A stretch of DNA of 64,000 bases from Alphaproteobacteria bacterium (GCA_017501665.1 JAFVWM010000005.1:86031-150030), one strand, 5' to 3'. Shown: positions 8,659 through 18,469, numbered from the stretch's first letter. Translations and numbers: made by a program. Notes: generated by a model from the letters alone, not told the origin.

Positions 8659-10635
8659 TTATTTCAGCGCATCTTTAACCGCATCAACAACTTCGTCAAC
8701 CGTAATGCCGAAATATTTGTACAATTCGGCTCCGGGAGCAGATGCGCCAAAACCGTCCATACCGATAATATCACCGGTAAGACCGACATATTTTTCCCAA
8801 CCGAATTTAGATGCTGCCTCAACAGCAATGCGAGGTTTGTTACCAAGTATCTTTTCTTGATAATCGATACCTTGAGCATCAAACAATTCACAGCAAGGCA
8901 TTGATACAACAGCAACCTCTATTCCCTCTTCTTTTAACTTAGCTTGAGCATCAATTGCAAGAGATACTTCAGACCCGGTTGCAATCAATGTTGCCACACG
9001 TTTTTTCTCATCACCGGATATAATATAAGCACCTTTAGCCGACATATTTTCTTTTATATCTTTACGGATTGTCGGTAAATTTTGACGAGAAAGAGCCAAG
9101 ACAGATGGTGTGCTTTCTTGAGTAATTGCTAACTCCCAAGCTTCTGCCGTTTCGACCACATCACAAGGACGGAAAGTTAACATATTTGGCATTGCTCTGA
9201 ATGAGGCCAAATGTTCAATCGGTTGATGTGTCGGGCCGTCTTCCCCCACCCCGATAGAATCGTGTGTCATAACATATATGGTACGCAACCCCATTAACGA
9301 AGCCAAGCGCATGGACGGGCGCAAATAATCAGAAAAGACCAAAAATGTTCCGCCAAAAGGGATAACTCCGCCATGCAAAGCCATACCGTTCATCATAGCG
9401 CCCATAGCATGTTCTCTGATACCATATTCAACATTGTTACCGCTGTAATCTTTAGCTGTTATGGTTTTTGAAGCTTTTGTTGTAGTCATATTAGGACCGG
9501 CTAAATCAGCAGACCCGCCTATCATATTCGACAAATTAGGTACAATTGCCTCCAAACACATATTAGACGCTTTGCGTGTAGCTACACATGGTGTTTCTTT
9601 AATAGCGTTTTCCTTTACCTTTATCAAATCCTTATTCCAATTTTTCGGCAAATTACCGGAAATAACGTCTAAAAACTCCTTGCCTTTAGCTTTTGCTCTT
9701 TTTTCCCAAGCTTTAGCAAGACCTTTTCCGCTTGAACCGGCTTCGCGCCACGCCTTTAATATTTCTTTCGGCGTTTCAAAAGCAGGCGCTGTCCAATTCA
9801 ACTGTTTGCGCATCAATTCAATTTCTTCTGCTCCTAACGGAGATCCGTGACATTTGGGAGTTCCACATTTATTCGGAGCACCAAAACCGATGGTTGTTTT
9901 GCAAGCTATTAAAGTCGGTTTTTTTGACTTTTTAGCCTTTTTGATTGCTCGGTCAATCTGACAACAGTTATGCCCGTCAATTGAAATAACGTTCCAACCG
10001 TTCGCCTTAAAACGACAAATTTGATCGGTGGAAGAAGCAACCGATACATTGCCGTCAATGGTAACATTATTATTGTCCCATAAAGCAATAAGTTTGTTTA
10101 ATTTTAAATGTCCGGCTAAGGATATTGCCTCTTCTGAAATCCCCTCCATTAAACATCCGTCGCCCATAAGAACATAGGTGTAGTGATCACAAACATCAGA
10201 ACCGTATTTGGCTGAAATATTTTTTTCGGCCAATGCCATTCCCACTGCTGTGGCAATACCTTGTCCTAAAGGGCCTGTCGTTGTATCGATACCTTCTAGA
10301 TGACCGTATTCCGGATGACCGGCGGTTTTGGCACCAAGCTGACGAAAGTTTTTCAAATCATCGAGTTCAATATCATTATAACCCATTAAATAAAACAACG
10401 AATACAACAAGCTTGAGGCATGTCCGGCCGACAAAACGAATCTGTCTCTGTCAAACCATTTAGGATTTGTTATGTCAACTTTAAGGTGTTTAGAAAACAA
10501 AATGGTGGCGACATCTGCAATACCAAGAGGCATCCCCGGATGACCGGATTTTGCTTTTTCTATCATTTCGGCACACAAAAAGCGAATAGCATTTGCCATT
10601 TGTTTTTCTTTTTTACAACATGAAAATAAACACAT
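8659..10635 (-). CDS. tkt: Transketolase
   Basis: Thiamine-diphosphate enzyme that moves two-carbon ketol units in the pentose-phosphate pathway. The N-terminal domain contains KSGHPGMPLG and the ThDP motif GDGCLMEGISEEA through to NN. The middle domain carries GIREHAMGAMMNGMALHGG and DSIGVGEDGPTHQPIEHLA. The C-terminal domain has ATGSEVSLA. The 658-aa length is normal. The start at 10635 is chosen because AAGGAG precedes it; an upstream in-frame start at 10665 would overlap the preceding gene. A short Cys-containing N-terminal extension (MCLFSCCKKEKQ) precedes the usual MANAIRFL start and is unusual. Confidence 0.96.
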   Translation of the reverse strand: MCLFSCCKKEKQMANAIRFLCAEMIEKAKSGHPGMPLGIADVATILFSKHLKVDITNPKWFDRDRFVLSAGHASSLLYSLFYLMGYNDIELDDLKNFRQLGAKTAGHPEYGHLEGIDTTTGPLGQGIATAVGMALAEKNISAKYGSDVCDHYTYVLMGDGCLMEGISEEAISLAGHLKLNKLIALWDNNNVTIDGNVSVASSTDQICRFKANGWNVISIDGHNCCQIDRAIKKAKKSKKPTLIACKTTIGFGAPNKCGTPKCHGSPLGAEEIELMRKQLNWTAPAFETPKEILKAWREAGSSGKGLAKAWEKRAKAKGKEFLDVISGNLPKNWNKDLIKVKENAIKETPCVATRKASNMCLEAIVPNLSNMIGGSADLAGPNMTTTKASKTITAKDYSGNNVEYGIREHAMGAMMNGMALHGGVIPFGGTFLVFSDYLRPSMRLASLMGLRTIYVMTHDSIGVGEDGPTHQPIEHLASFRAMPNMLTFRPCDVVETAEAWELAITQESTPSVLALSRQNLPTIRKDIKENMSAKGAYIISGDEKKRVATLIATGSEVSLAIDAQAKLKEEGIEVAVVSMPCCELFDAQGIDYQEKILGNKPRIAVEAASKFGWEKYVGLTGDIIGMDGFGASAPGAELYKYFGITVDEVVDAVKDALK

Positions 10636-10652
10636 TGATTTCTCCTTGTTTT

Positions 10653-11306
10653 TTAATTTTGACAATTGTTTTTCGGACGATTTTTCTTCACAACCACAGG
10701 TTTTTGAAATTCTTCGGAATAAATAACTTCTTCATCAGGTAAAATTTCCAGATTAACTCTATCAATAGCTGTTTCATATTGAGCATTTATTTCATCTTCA
10801 CTAAAATAACGATAATCAATATCAAACATTTTATCTGATTTTTCTTTTTTAGCTCCGGCTAAATCCATTCCCAAATAAATCTTAAAATTATTAAACGGAG
10901 GATTTGATATACGAGTGGTAGATGTGTTACCTCTTAATATTAACTCTTTGGCATCTCGAGGTATACTTAAAGTCTGCTTAAATACTCTTCTGCCGATATA
11001 ATCTTCATCATTCACAGAAGTTTTTACAAAATAATCAGCATCGACATTCGTAGTAGAAGATTGTTCCAAACGTCGCAACTTAAATATCGGTGTTATAACG
11101 GCATAATAGCGATTATCGGCTTCTTCCCTATAGCAATGAGTTTCATGCCCTACCAAATTAATTTGGAATTTATCATTTATATCCGAGTGATATGCTCTTG
11201 TTGTTTCTCGGGGAATTATAATTTCAGGACAAGCATAATGTTCAAATTGTTGCGACGAACAAGCAGACACAATAAAAAGCAATATTATTACTATAAATTT
11301 TTTCAT
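10653..11306 (-). CDS. Lipoprotein, unknown function
   Basis: A 217-aa protein starting MKKFIVIILLFIVSAC, a lipoprotein signal with the lipobox ending at Cys16. The mature part has no recognised domain; it looks predominantly beta with an acidic C-terminal stretch (LEILPDEEVIYSEEF) and a basic, Asn-rich end. It lies 17 bp upstream of transketolase on the same strand and may be co-transcribed with it, but a metabolic role is not implied. Location at the inner leaflet of the outer membrane is the family expectation for such a signal. Confidence 0.7.
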   Translation of the reverse strand: MKKFIVIILLFIVSACSSQQFEHYACPEIIIPRETTRAYHSDINDKFQINLVGHETHCYREEADNRYYAVITPIFKLRRLEQSSTTNVDADYFVKTSVNDEDYIGRRVFKQTLSIPRDAKELILRGNTSTTRISNPPFNNFKIYLGMDLAGAKKEKSDKMFDIDYRYFSEDEINAQYETAIDRVNLEILPDEEVIYSEEFQKPVVVKKNRPKNNCQN

Positions 11307-11351
11307 AAAAGTACGAACCTTTTTAATGTTTTTTTATAATATAAAATACAT

Positions 11352-12482
11352 CTATTCTTTTGTAAAGAACGCTAATAACTCGCTGTGGTTAGAATATATA
11401 AATTGATCGACAAAAGTTACTTCATTTAACTTATAACCGCCTGAAATTAATATTTTGGCGTCATTTATAAAAGTATCGGGATTGCATGATACCGCAACCA
11501 GCACATCCAGCTTGTATTGGGATGAAGCTATCTTTTCACAAACGGCTTTAGCTCCGGCTCGTGGCGGATCGAATAATATGGCATTAAATTCTTTTAGCTC
11601 ACTCTCATCAAAAGGATATTTGAACAAATTTTTATTAATTATTTTGATATTGGTTATCTGATTTTTGTTAACAGAATCTTGAAAACCGCCCAGTAGTTGT
11701 TTTGACGAATCGACCGCAGTTATTTTGACCTTGTCATTTTGCGCTAAAATATAAGAAAATGTTCCGACACCGCAAAACAAATCTGCAATATTTCCTTTTA
11801 TGTTTTCAAAATATTTTAATATCAAATTACTTAAAGTTTCTTGCCCTTCTTGCGACGGTTGCAAAAATGTTCCGGCAGGAATATACACCTCATATTTGCC
11901 TATTTTTACGTAAGGGCGAGATTTTTCCATAATGGTTTCGGCATCAGAAAAAGCTGATTTTCTATGTGAAATTCGGATAATGGAATTTTGTGAGGAAACC
12001 ATTTCAAAAATTATCATACGATGATTTAATTCTATTGGCGCATCATATTCTAAAACAACATCCAAACCATTTGACGCTTCACAAACAAAAATATCTCCCT
12101 CGGTTATGTATTGAGATATATTTTTTTTGCCTTTTTTTACCAAATACGGCTCACTACATATTGCTTCAATAAGCTGTTTCAGAAAAGGAAGTATATTATT
12201 TAATGTCGGCGTCAATAAAGGACATTTTTTTACGTCGATAATTTTATGAGAAGATTGTTCATTAAACCCCATAACAAGCTGTTTTTTCTTATATTCAAAA
12301 GCAAATGTAGCCCTGCGACGACATCCGTCGGGAATGAAATGAGGTTTATTTATATTAACATCATCAAACCCTATTTGTGATATTGTTTTCTTAAATTTTT
12401 CAAATTTCTCTTGGCAATATTGCTCATACTGCTTATCTCGATATGTACATCCGCCGCATGAATCATATATTTCACAAATCAT
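11352..12482 (-). CDS. rlmD: RlmD/TrmA-type tRNA/rRNA uracil-C5 methyltransferase
   Basis: SAM-dependent enzyme that makes 5-methyluridine in RNA, most likely 23S rRNA U1939-type. The N-terminus has the iron-sulfur cysteines C-x5-C-x2-C (CEIYDSCGGC), with a further Cys in KKCPLL. The Rossmann domain shows IADLFCGVGTFSYILA (SAM-binding motif I), LFDPPRAGAKA, and the catalytic VSCNPDTF. The N-terminal TRAM domain of full-length E. coli RlmD appears to be missing (376 aa against about 430), as in some RlmC/RlmD-like enzymes, so the exact target (U747, U1939 or both) is uncertain. The ATG at 12482 is preceded by AAGGACC. Confidence 0.85.
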   Translation of the reverse strand: MICEIYDSCGGCTYRDKQYEQYCQEKFEKFKKTISQIGFDDVNINKPHFIPDGCRRRATFAFEYKKKQLVMGFNEQSSHKIIDVKKCPLLTPTLNNILPFLKQLIEAICSEPYLVKKGKKNISQYITEGDIFVCEASNGLDVVLEYDAPIELNHRMIIFEMVSSQNSIIRISHRKSAFSDAETIMEKSRPYVKIGKYEVYIPAGTFLQPSQEGQETLSNLILKYFENIKGNIADLFCGVGTFSYILAQNDKVKITAVDSSKQLLGGFQDSVNKNQITNIKIINKNLFKYPFDESELKEFNAILFDPPRAGAKAVCEKIASSQYKLDVLVAVSCNPDTFINDAKILISGGYKLNEVTFVDQFIYSNHSELLAFFTKE

Positions 12483-12666
12483 ATTACCGGTCCTTAGAAT
12501 TTTTTATAAAAAAAATATATTTTTATGTTTTTGTTTCTTGCAATAATTATTATTTTGATTAACATTAACCATTATATTGTTAATATATAATAAAATTTAC
12601 TAAAGTTTTAATAAATACTCCAGTAATATAAGGCAAGTCAGCTAAAGTATTTTAAGGATAGTGTAC

Positions 12667-13842
12667 ATGAGCAAAAATTTACCGACCCTCTTTTCTAACA
12701 GGTTAGAAATTAATTATAACAAACATACTGCATATTTAACGGACAGAGTTAAACTGAAATCTGTATTACCGGGGATTGTTTTCGGTTTGTTATTAGTTGC
12801 TTTGGGATTTTATGAATGGTATAATTCTTTTGGGGGTGGCGGAACGGAGCTTATTCCTTTGCAAGATAAAAATGCACTATACACACCGGTATTCGCCGTA
12901 TGGTTTTTTGATTTATGCTTTGTAATTATCGGACTTGCTCTATTTTTTACAAACGCTTTGCTTTTCATTCGTTATAATAAATATATTATCAGAAATAATA
13001 ACGTCATTATTATAAGAAGACCCGCATTCAAAAATAAAATCATATTACAAGAAACATTAGATAAATATAGCGGGGTTCGTTTTAGGATGGAATTTATGGA
13101 ACTGGGTTTTTTAACACAAAACAGATATATTGTTGAGCTTTATCATAAAAACCCAAAAAAGTCCATCCCTCTTTATATTTCAAAAAGTGCTAAAAATGTT
13201 CGTCTTAAATGGAAGGAATATGCAAAAAAATTTAAGCTTCCGGCAATGATAGATACAGATGAAGGACTGAAAAAAATAGAATTAAAGAACCTAAATAAAT
13301 CATTGGCAGATCAAGTATCTCTCGGCTTTATTGAAGATAAATACGACACTTATGAACACTTACCTTCTTCGGTTACTTTCGTTCGCAAAAAGGATAAAAT
13401 GGTATTAAAGGTTAGAAAGATAGTATGGGATATATATAATATTATCGCTTGGATTGCTCTTTTTATCATATCTGTTGCTTCGATATTCGTTTGGTTTAAT
13501 TGGGATGCCTTCACCGGAATTTTAAGCACCACTCTTTATACTTTGTCTTTTATAGCTTTGTTTATTGTGATTGTTTCCGTGCAAGTTTTATTCAGAAAAG
13601 AAAAGTTGGTTATAAAAAAACACAAAATTGTTAACACACACAAATACATGCTGTTTTCAACCAAGCATAATGAAATGATGAAAAAAGATATAGAAGCAAT
13701 TGAGGTAAGCGAGAATCCTTTAACCGGAAGATATTATGTGTCAATTGTATCAGATAAAAAAACAATAACTTTTGGAGCCAAAATGCCCATAAAAGATTTG
13801 CAATGGATAAAAAGATTTTTAATCCATGAAATCATTTGTTAA
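12667..13842 (+). CDS. Membrane protein with two helix pairs and PH-like soluble parts
   Basis: A 391-aa protein with hydrophobic helix pairs at about residues 32-52 and 77-103 and again at about 258-280 and 288-310. The soluble segments after each pair look alike in character: strand-rich blocks such as YIIRNNNVIIIRRPAFKNK and LVIKKHKIVNTHKYMLFS, resembling bacterial PH-like (bPH) domains. The internal two-fold arrangement suggests a duplication. Function is unknown. The ATG at 12667 is preferred over GTG at 12661 because AAGGATA (12653-12659) is better spaced for it. It ends just upstream of the yfgM-like gene, possibly the first gene of the bamB operon. Confidence 0.6.
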   Translation: MSKNLPTLFSNRLEINYNKHTAYLTDRVKLKSVLPGIVFGLLLVALGFYEWYNSFGGGGTELIPLQDKNALYTPVFAVWFFDLCFVIIGLALFFTNALLFIRYNKYIIRNNNVIIIRRPAFKNKIILQETLDKYSGVRFRMEFMELGFLTQNRYIVELYHKNPKKSIPLYISKSAKNVRLKWKEYAKKFKLPAMIDTDEGLKKIELKNLNKSLADQVSLGFIEDKYDTYEHLPSSVTFVRKKDKMVLKVRKIVWDIYNIIAWIALFIISVASIFVWFNWDAFTGILSTTLYTLSFIALFIVIVSVQVLFRKEKLVIKKHKIVNTHKYMLFSTKHNEMMKKDIEAIEVSENPLTGRYYVSIVSDKKTITFGAKMPIKDLQWIKRFLIHEIIC

Positions 13843-13898
13843 CCTATAAACTGCAAATAATTTTGAGAATCAAAAATTTAGTTCGTATGGAGAATTTT

Positions 13899-14576
13899 AT
13901 GAAAAAAAAACTACAAGATCAAATCGTTGAAGATGCTTTATTAAGAGAAGTTGTTGAAGATGTAAAAAACGAGCAATTACAACAAATGTGGAATAAATAC
14001 GGCTTATATATCATTATCGGTATAGCGTTAATATTGACGGCAACAATCAGTTTTGAAAGCATAAAAAGCTGGCAAGAAAAGAAAAGACAAGAACTATCAG
14101 ATACTTATTCCATCGCAATGTCTTTGCAAAGTCAAGGTCGCCTTGATGAAAGTTTGGAATTGTATACTTCTTTAACTCAAAAAAATTCAGGAATATATGA
14201 TGATTTGGCAAAACTTCAAATTGCTAACATCTTTTTGGAGCAGGGTAAAAAAGATGATGCTTTGGCTGTTTTGACAACAATGATTGACAATGCCGACACC
14301 GTTGAGCAAATGAAAAAAATTGCCATATTAAAGCTTGTTTCTTATAAGCTTGATGATGATAAAACTCCGGTCAAAGAAATAAGCGACTTGTTAGCCAAAG
14401 TATCCGACGGAGAAAATTCGGATATTGTTAAGGAACTGACGGCTATGCTTTATATCAGAGAAAATGATACGACTAAAGCAATCGAAGAATATCAAAAAAT
14501 TATAACATCAAAAAGCGCACCGGAAATACTTAAATATCGCGCTTTAGATATGATAAATTTACTGTCTGAAAAATAA
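13899..14576 (+). CDS. YfgM-like tetratricopeptide membrane protein
   Basis: A 225-aa protein with a cytoplasmic N-terminal segment, one transmembrane helix (about residues 35-55, YGLYIIIGIALILTATISF) and a periplasmic TPR-like alpha-helical domain. This is the layout of YfgM/TPR_21 proteins, which act with periplasmic chaperones near the Sec translocon. The ATG at 13899 is chosen over an upstream in-frame start because GGAG lies 8 bases before it. The next two genes are bamB and der, the same order as yfgM-bamB-der in Escherichia coli, which supports the assignment. Confidence 0.82.
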   Translation: MKKKLQDQIVEDALLREVVEDVKNEQLQQMWNKYGLYIIIGIALILTATISFESIKSWQEKKRQELSDTYSIAMSLQSQGRLDESLELYTSLTQKNSGIYDDLAKLQIANIFLEQGKKDDALAVLTTMIDNADTVEQMKKIAILKLVSYKLDDDKTPVKEISDLLAKVSDGENSDIVKELTAMLYIRENDTTKAIEEYQKIITSKSAPEILKYRALDMINLLSEK

Positions 14577-14597
14577 TTAAACACGAAAGGTTTTATT

Positions 14598-15914
14598 ATG
14601 AAAAAAATATTATTCGGCTGTTTAGCAATAACTGCTTTGAGCGGTTGCGGTATTTTTGATAAAGATCCGTTGGATGTTACCGGTGAACGTGTCAGTGTAA
14701 TAAGAGAAAACAGAAATATAAAGCCCGATTATTCGGCTCGTCAAATTCAGGTCAGATTACCCCGAGCAAAAATTAATTATGCTTGGGAGCAAAGCGGTAT
14801 GACTGCAACACATAAAGGAGATCATTTAAAATCAGGCGGTAACCTTGATGAAATATGGGATATTTCTTTCGGAGAAGGTTCGTCTAAAAGAAATGTATTG
14901 ATTTCAGCCCCTGTGACTGATTCAAAAAATGTTTATACCATAGATGCCGAAGGTGTTGTTCGTTCGTTTAGTTTAGCTGATGGTGAAGAGCTTTGGGAAA
15001 AGAAATTAAAACCATCTAATAAAAAAGCAAAAGACAACTCTATGTCCGGTGCAGGTATCGCCCTAAAAGCAGATAAACTTTTTGTTACCACAGGCTTCGG
15101 ACAAGTGTTTGCTCTTAATAAAACAGATGGTAATATTGTGTGGAATCATGATATAAAAAGTCCGATAAGAATCGCACCCTCGGTTGATGGTGAACTGGTA
15201 ATAGTTCAGTCTTTAGATAACGGAATTTTTGCTCTTAATATAAATAACGGCAAAGAATTGTGGTCAGATAAATTAGAAGAAGAATCTACAACAATGATCG
15301 GTGGCGGAACTCCTGCGTATAGTGTAGGAAAAGATTTGGTAATAGCTGTTTTTTCAAATGGTCAGGTTCAAGCATACAAAGCATCTACGGGTACACAGCT
15401 TTGGTCAGAATGGGTAGTGCCGGCATCTTCGACAGAATCTTTATCTGATATTACGGCAATAAAAGCAAACCCGATTATTGATAATGATGTTGTTTATATT
15501 GTAGGTTATAATGGCCCGATGGTTGCCATTGATATAAGGACAGGCGCTAAAGTTTGGCAAAAAGACGTGTCCTCATCTTCACAACCGTGGTTAGCCGGAA
15601 ACTTTTTGTTTGTTTTAACCAAAGACAGTGATCTGGTTGCCATCAACAAACAAAACGGCAAAGTCATTTGGACAACCATTATTCCTTATGCTAATGATGA
15701 TGAAAAGATCGGTGTATTTACCTCCGGACCGATATTGGCAAACGATGCCTTACTGGTGGCGTCATCAAACGGAAAATTATTTTCTGTTTCGCCATATAAT
15801 GGCAGAATTATGGGAATTGCCGATATTGAGGAAGGCGTTGAATCCTCACCGATTATGGCTAACGAAACGTTGTTAATAACTACAAAAGATGCAGAAATTA
15901 CAGCATATAAATAA
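14598..15914 (+). CDS. bamB: Outer-membrane assembly lipoprotein BamB
   Basis: Periplasmic lipoprotein of the BAM complex that inserts beta-barrel proteins in the outer membrane. It starts MKKILFGCLAITALSGCGIF, a lipoprotein signal with the lipobox Cys at residue 17. The rest is an eight-bladed PQQ-like beta-propeller; repeated blade motifs such as GKELWSDKL, TGTQLWSEWV, TGAKVWQKDV and NGKVIWTTI are visible. Length (438 aa) is slightly above the E. coli protein. It sits between the yfgM-like gene and der with short gaps, an ancient conserved gene order. Confidence 0.92.
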   Translation: MKKILFGCLAITALSGCGIFDKDPLDVTGERVSVIRENRNIKPDYSARQIQVRLPRAKINYAWEQSGMTATHKGDHLKSGGNLDEIWDISFGEGSSKRNVLISAPVTDSKNVYTIDAEGVVRSFSLADGEELWEKKLKPSNKKAKDNSMSGAGIALKADKLFVTTGFGQVFALNKTDGNIVWNHDIKSPIRIAPSVDGELVIVQSLDNGIFALNINNGKELWSDKLEEESTTMIGGGTPAYSVGKDLVIAVFSNGQVQAYKASTGTQLWSEWVVPASSTESLSDITAIKANPIIDNDVVYIVGYNGPMVAIDIRTGAKVWQKDVSSSSQPWLAGNFLFVLTKDSDLVAINKQNGKVIWTTIIPYANDDEKIGVFTSGPILANDALLVASSNGKLFSVSPYNGRIMGIADIEEGVESSPIMANETLLITTKDAEITAYK

Positions 15915-15925
15915 GAGAGAAAAAA

Positions 15926-17275
15926 GTGTTAAAAGTTGCAATTGTCGGAAGACCTAATGTCGGTAAATCTACATTGTTTAACAGACTTGCCGGTCGAAAA
16001 ATAGCCATTGTTCATGATGAACCCGGGGTTACGCGTGACCGGAAGATGGCTAAGGCAAAATTACAGGGGCTTGATCTGGAAATAATTGATACTGCCGGAT
16101 ATGAATATTCTAACGAAGACAATATTGAAAAACGTATGTGGCTTCAAACTAAGCGAGCTATTGAAGATGCTGATGCCGTTTTGTTCTTGTTTGATGCTAG
16201 AGCCGGCATTCAACCGTATGACGAACATTTTGCTTCATTGGTTAGAGAAACGGGAAAACCGGTGATTTTATTGGCGAACAAATGCGAGGGCAAGCTTCAG
16301 GAAAATGGTATTTTTGAAGCGTATAGCTTAGGTCTTGGCGATCCGATTGTTTTTTCGGCAGAACATGGTGTAGGGTTAGTTGATTTAGCCGATGCCTTAC
16401 ATAACATACAGGAAAAAATGCCCCAAGACGAAGAAGAAATTAACGATGATGAATTGTCCGAAAAACCTATTCAATTAGCAATTGTCGGAAGGCCTAATGT
16501 CGGTAAATCAACTTTGGTTAATGCTCTTTTGAATGATGAAAGAATGTTAACCGGACCGGAAGCCGGTGTTACTCGTGATGCTATCACAACCGAGTGGCAA
16601 TTTATGGGACGCAAAATAAATCTTGTAGATACGGCAGGTCTTCGTAAACAATCTCGTGTGGAAAACGGCGTAGAAAAAATGTCGGCAGCAGCAACAAAAC
16701 ACGCTGCGTTTATGGCACAAATGGTTGTACTGGTATTAGATGCTGATGCGGTTTTGGAAAAACAAGATTTGACCATTGCACGACAAGTTCTTGACGAGGG
16801 ACGCGCTTTGATTATTGCCGTAAACAAATGGGATATTGCCAATCGCAAAGAAGCTTTGGATAAGCTAAACTACAAATTGATGACTTCATTAGCTCAGGCC
16901 GAAGGAATCCCAACAGTTACTATTTCGGCACTAAAGAAAGAAAATTTGGATAAATTGATGCGTGCGGTATTAAAAATTTATGACCGTTGGAATAAAAGAA
17001 TACCGACTGCGCCGTTAAACAAATGGTTTGCCGATATATTGGATAATAACCCACCGCCATTAGGCAAAAATAAGCGTCGAATTAAGTTAAGATATATTAC
17101 TCAGGCAAAATCTCGTCCGCCGGCATTTTATATCTTTTCGAGTAACCCTGAAGGTTTGCCTGATTCATATTTGCGTTATTTGACCAACAATTTAAGAGAA
17201 ACTTTTGATTTAGGCGGAATCCCAATTCGTATGACCGTAAGAAAAACAGGTAATCCTTATGCTGACAAAGACTAA
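15926..17275 (+). CDS. der: Ribosome-associated GTPase Der (EngA)
   Basis: Double-GTPase needed for 50S ribosomal subunit maturation. Two G domains are visible, each with GRPNVGKST (near residues 8 and 190), DTAG (DTAGYEY and DTAGLRK), and NKxD-type motifs (NKCE and NKWD), followed by a C-terminal KH-like domain (about 355-449). The 449-aa length is usual for the family. The start codon is GTG at 15926, preceded by AGAGAG; an ATG alternative is not available in the conserved first strand (VLKVAIVGRPNVGKS). It ends the operon, followed by a bidirectional terminator. Confidence 0.96.
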   Translation: MLKVAIVGRPNVGKSTLFNRLAGRKIAIVHDEPGVTRDRKMAKAKLQGLDLEIIDTAGYEYSNEDNIEKRMWLQTKRAIEDADAVLFLFDARAGIQPYDEHFASLVRETGKPVILLANKCEGKLQENGIFEAYSLGLGDPIVFSAEHGVGLVDLADALHNIQEKMPQDEEEINDDELSEKPIQLAIVGRPNVGKSTLVNALLNDERMLTGPEAGVTRDAITTEWQFMGRKINLVDTAGLRKQSRVENGVEKMSAAATKHAAFMAQMVVLVLDADAVLEKQDLTIARQVLDEGRALIIAVNKWDIANRKEALDKLNYKLMTSLAQAEGIPTVTISALKKENLDKLMRAVLKIYDRWNKRIPTAPLNKWFADILDNNPPPLGKNKRRIKLRYITQAKSRPPAFYIFSSNPEGLPDSYLRYLTNNLRETFDLGGIPIRMTVRKTGNPYADKD

Positions 17276-17307
17276 AAAATAAGCTCCGAAATCGGAGCTT
17301 ATTTTTT
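17276..17307. terminator. Bidirectional Rho-independent terminator after der
   Basis: AAGCTCCGA and TCGGAGCTT form a perfect stem with a two-base centre, flanked by A-rich sequence on the left and a T-run on the right. It separates der from the convergent 117-aa gene. Confidence 0.85.
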
Positions 17308-17659
17308 ATTTGTGACCAAGTAGTTTTTCATCCCAAGTCGTCAGTCCTATCTGAGACCAATCGACCGGAATTTTATCGACAATATTCATATTGGCAATGT
17401 AGGCATCTTTAATTGTTTCAATTAATGTTTCTACAACTATTACCTCTCTTGCCTTACGTAATTTATCTCTGGCCTCGGGATTGATATAGTCTAAGATTAT
17501 GTTTTCTTCGGGAGAGCGAACAAATAAGGCGTGATCATATCCGTCATAGACAATTTGCGGTTTGATCGGCGAAGCTTTTTTAGCACTGATATAAACATAA
17601 AGCTCGCCTTCAGAACTTTCTGCTATATAGTATTTATTTTCTGTTTCGTACTTAGCCAT
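17306..17659 (-). CDS. Conserved-looking hypothetical protein, 117 aa
   Basis: A soluble 117-aa protein starting MAKYETENKYYIAESSEGELYVY, with alternating strand-like segments in the first half and a helix (EARDKLRKAREVIVVETLIETIKDAYI) in the second. No family is recognised. The ATG at 17659 overlaps the end of the upstream 48-aa gene by 8 bases, so translation of the two is probably coupled. An in-frame TTG upstream is less likely because it lies inside the preceding gene without a ribosome site. Confidence 0.6.
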   Translation of the reverse strand: MAKYETENKYYIAESSEGELYVYISAKKASPIKPQIVYDGYDHALFVRSPEENIILDYINPEARDKLRKAREVIVVETLIETIKDAYIANMNIVDKIPVDWSQIGLTTWDEKLLGHK

Positions 17660-17798
17660 TTTGTTTTCTCGCAAATATTTCCCTTTGACGCATTTGAGTT
17701 GCTATTCTGGCATTATCAACGACCTCTTTTCCGCAAGGAATTCTTTTACCTTCTTCTTTTACTTTCTCAGCTTTTGCAACAAGTTCTTCTTTAGTCAT
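17652..17798 (-). CDS. Small basic/acidic helical protein, 48 aa
   Basis: Reading from the ATG at 17798, the product is MTKEELVAKAEKVKEEGKRI followed by PCGKEVVDNARIATQMRQRE and a basic end. The start is preceded by AAAGGGAC. It is predicted to be two helices with a Pro-Cys-Gly turn. The stop overlaps the start of the downstream 117-aa gene, the usual signature of a real coupled small gene. Function is unknown. Confidence 0.55.
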   Translation of the reverse strand: MTKEELVAKAEKVKEEGKRIPCGKEVVDNARIATQMRQREIFARKQNG

Positions 17799-17879
17799 AT
17801 CTTAGTCCCTTTTTATTCGATGTTCACCTATTATAATAATAGCATTTTAGAGGTAATCAGTCAATAATCAGTTAACATT

Positions 17880-18449
17880 TTACCACTTTACCAAATAATC
17901 CAAAAAATTAGTTATAAACTCTGCTCTTCTGTTTTGATAATCAAGATAATAAGCGTGTTCCCAAACGTCTGCCACAATAATCGGCTGACCTAAATTTAAT
18001 GACAACGGATTATCGGCATTTGAAGTGGTTACAATGTCAATTTTATTATCTTTTTGAACAACCCAGCACCAACCGCTTCCGAACTGCGCAACAGCCTTAT
18101 CCTTAAATATTTTCTTAAAGCTGTCATAGCTTTCAAAAGAGGCTTCGATTTGGTCCATAATTTTTTTGGGTGGCATCTTAGCACCTTTATGTGACAAAGA
18201 TTCCCAAAACATCTGGTGATTATAAACCTGACCGGCATTATTATAGATAGCCTTGTCTTGCGGTTTGTTATAACTTTCTTTAATTATGTTTTCCAAAGAC
18301 ATATTTTCGTAAGGGGTACCGACTATCAATTCATTTAATTTGTCAACATAACCCTTATAGTGTTTGTTATAGTGAAAATCCATTGTTTTTGCTGAAATAT
18401 AAGGTTCTACATCAGATAATTCAAATTCAAGTTTTTTCATTTCAAACAT
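17880..18449 (-). CDS. sodB: Superoxide dismutase, Fe/Mn family
   Basis: Converts superoxide to oxygen and hydrogen peroxide. The metal ligands are visible: His in TMDFHYNKHYKGYV, His in NNAGQVYNHQMFW, and the Asp and His of IVADVWEHAYYLDYQN. The motif GSGWCWVV is also typical. The 189-aa length and Gln in the NAGQ segment favour the iron type, but metal choice is not settled by sequence alone. The start at 18449 is preceded by AAGGAG. It lies 20 bp downstream of a FliJ-like gene and may be read through from the fliI transcript, an odd pairing. Confidence 0.95.
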   Translation of the reverse strand: MFEMKKLEFELSDVEPYISAKTMDFHYNKHYKGYVDKLNELIVGTPYENMSLENIIKESYNKPQDKAIYNNAGQVYNHQMFWESLSHKGAKMPPKKIMDQIEASFESYDSFKKIFKDKAVAQFGSGWCWVVQKDNKIDIVTTSNADNPLSLNLGQPIIVADVWEHAYYLDYQNRRAEFITNFLDYLVKW

Positions 18450-18469
18450 TTTTATTTCTCCTTATTAAT

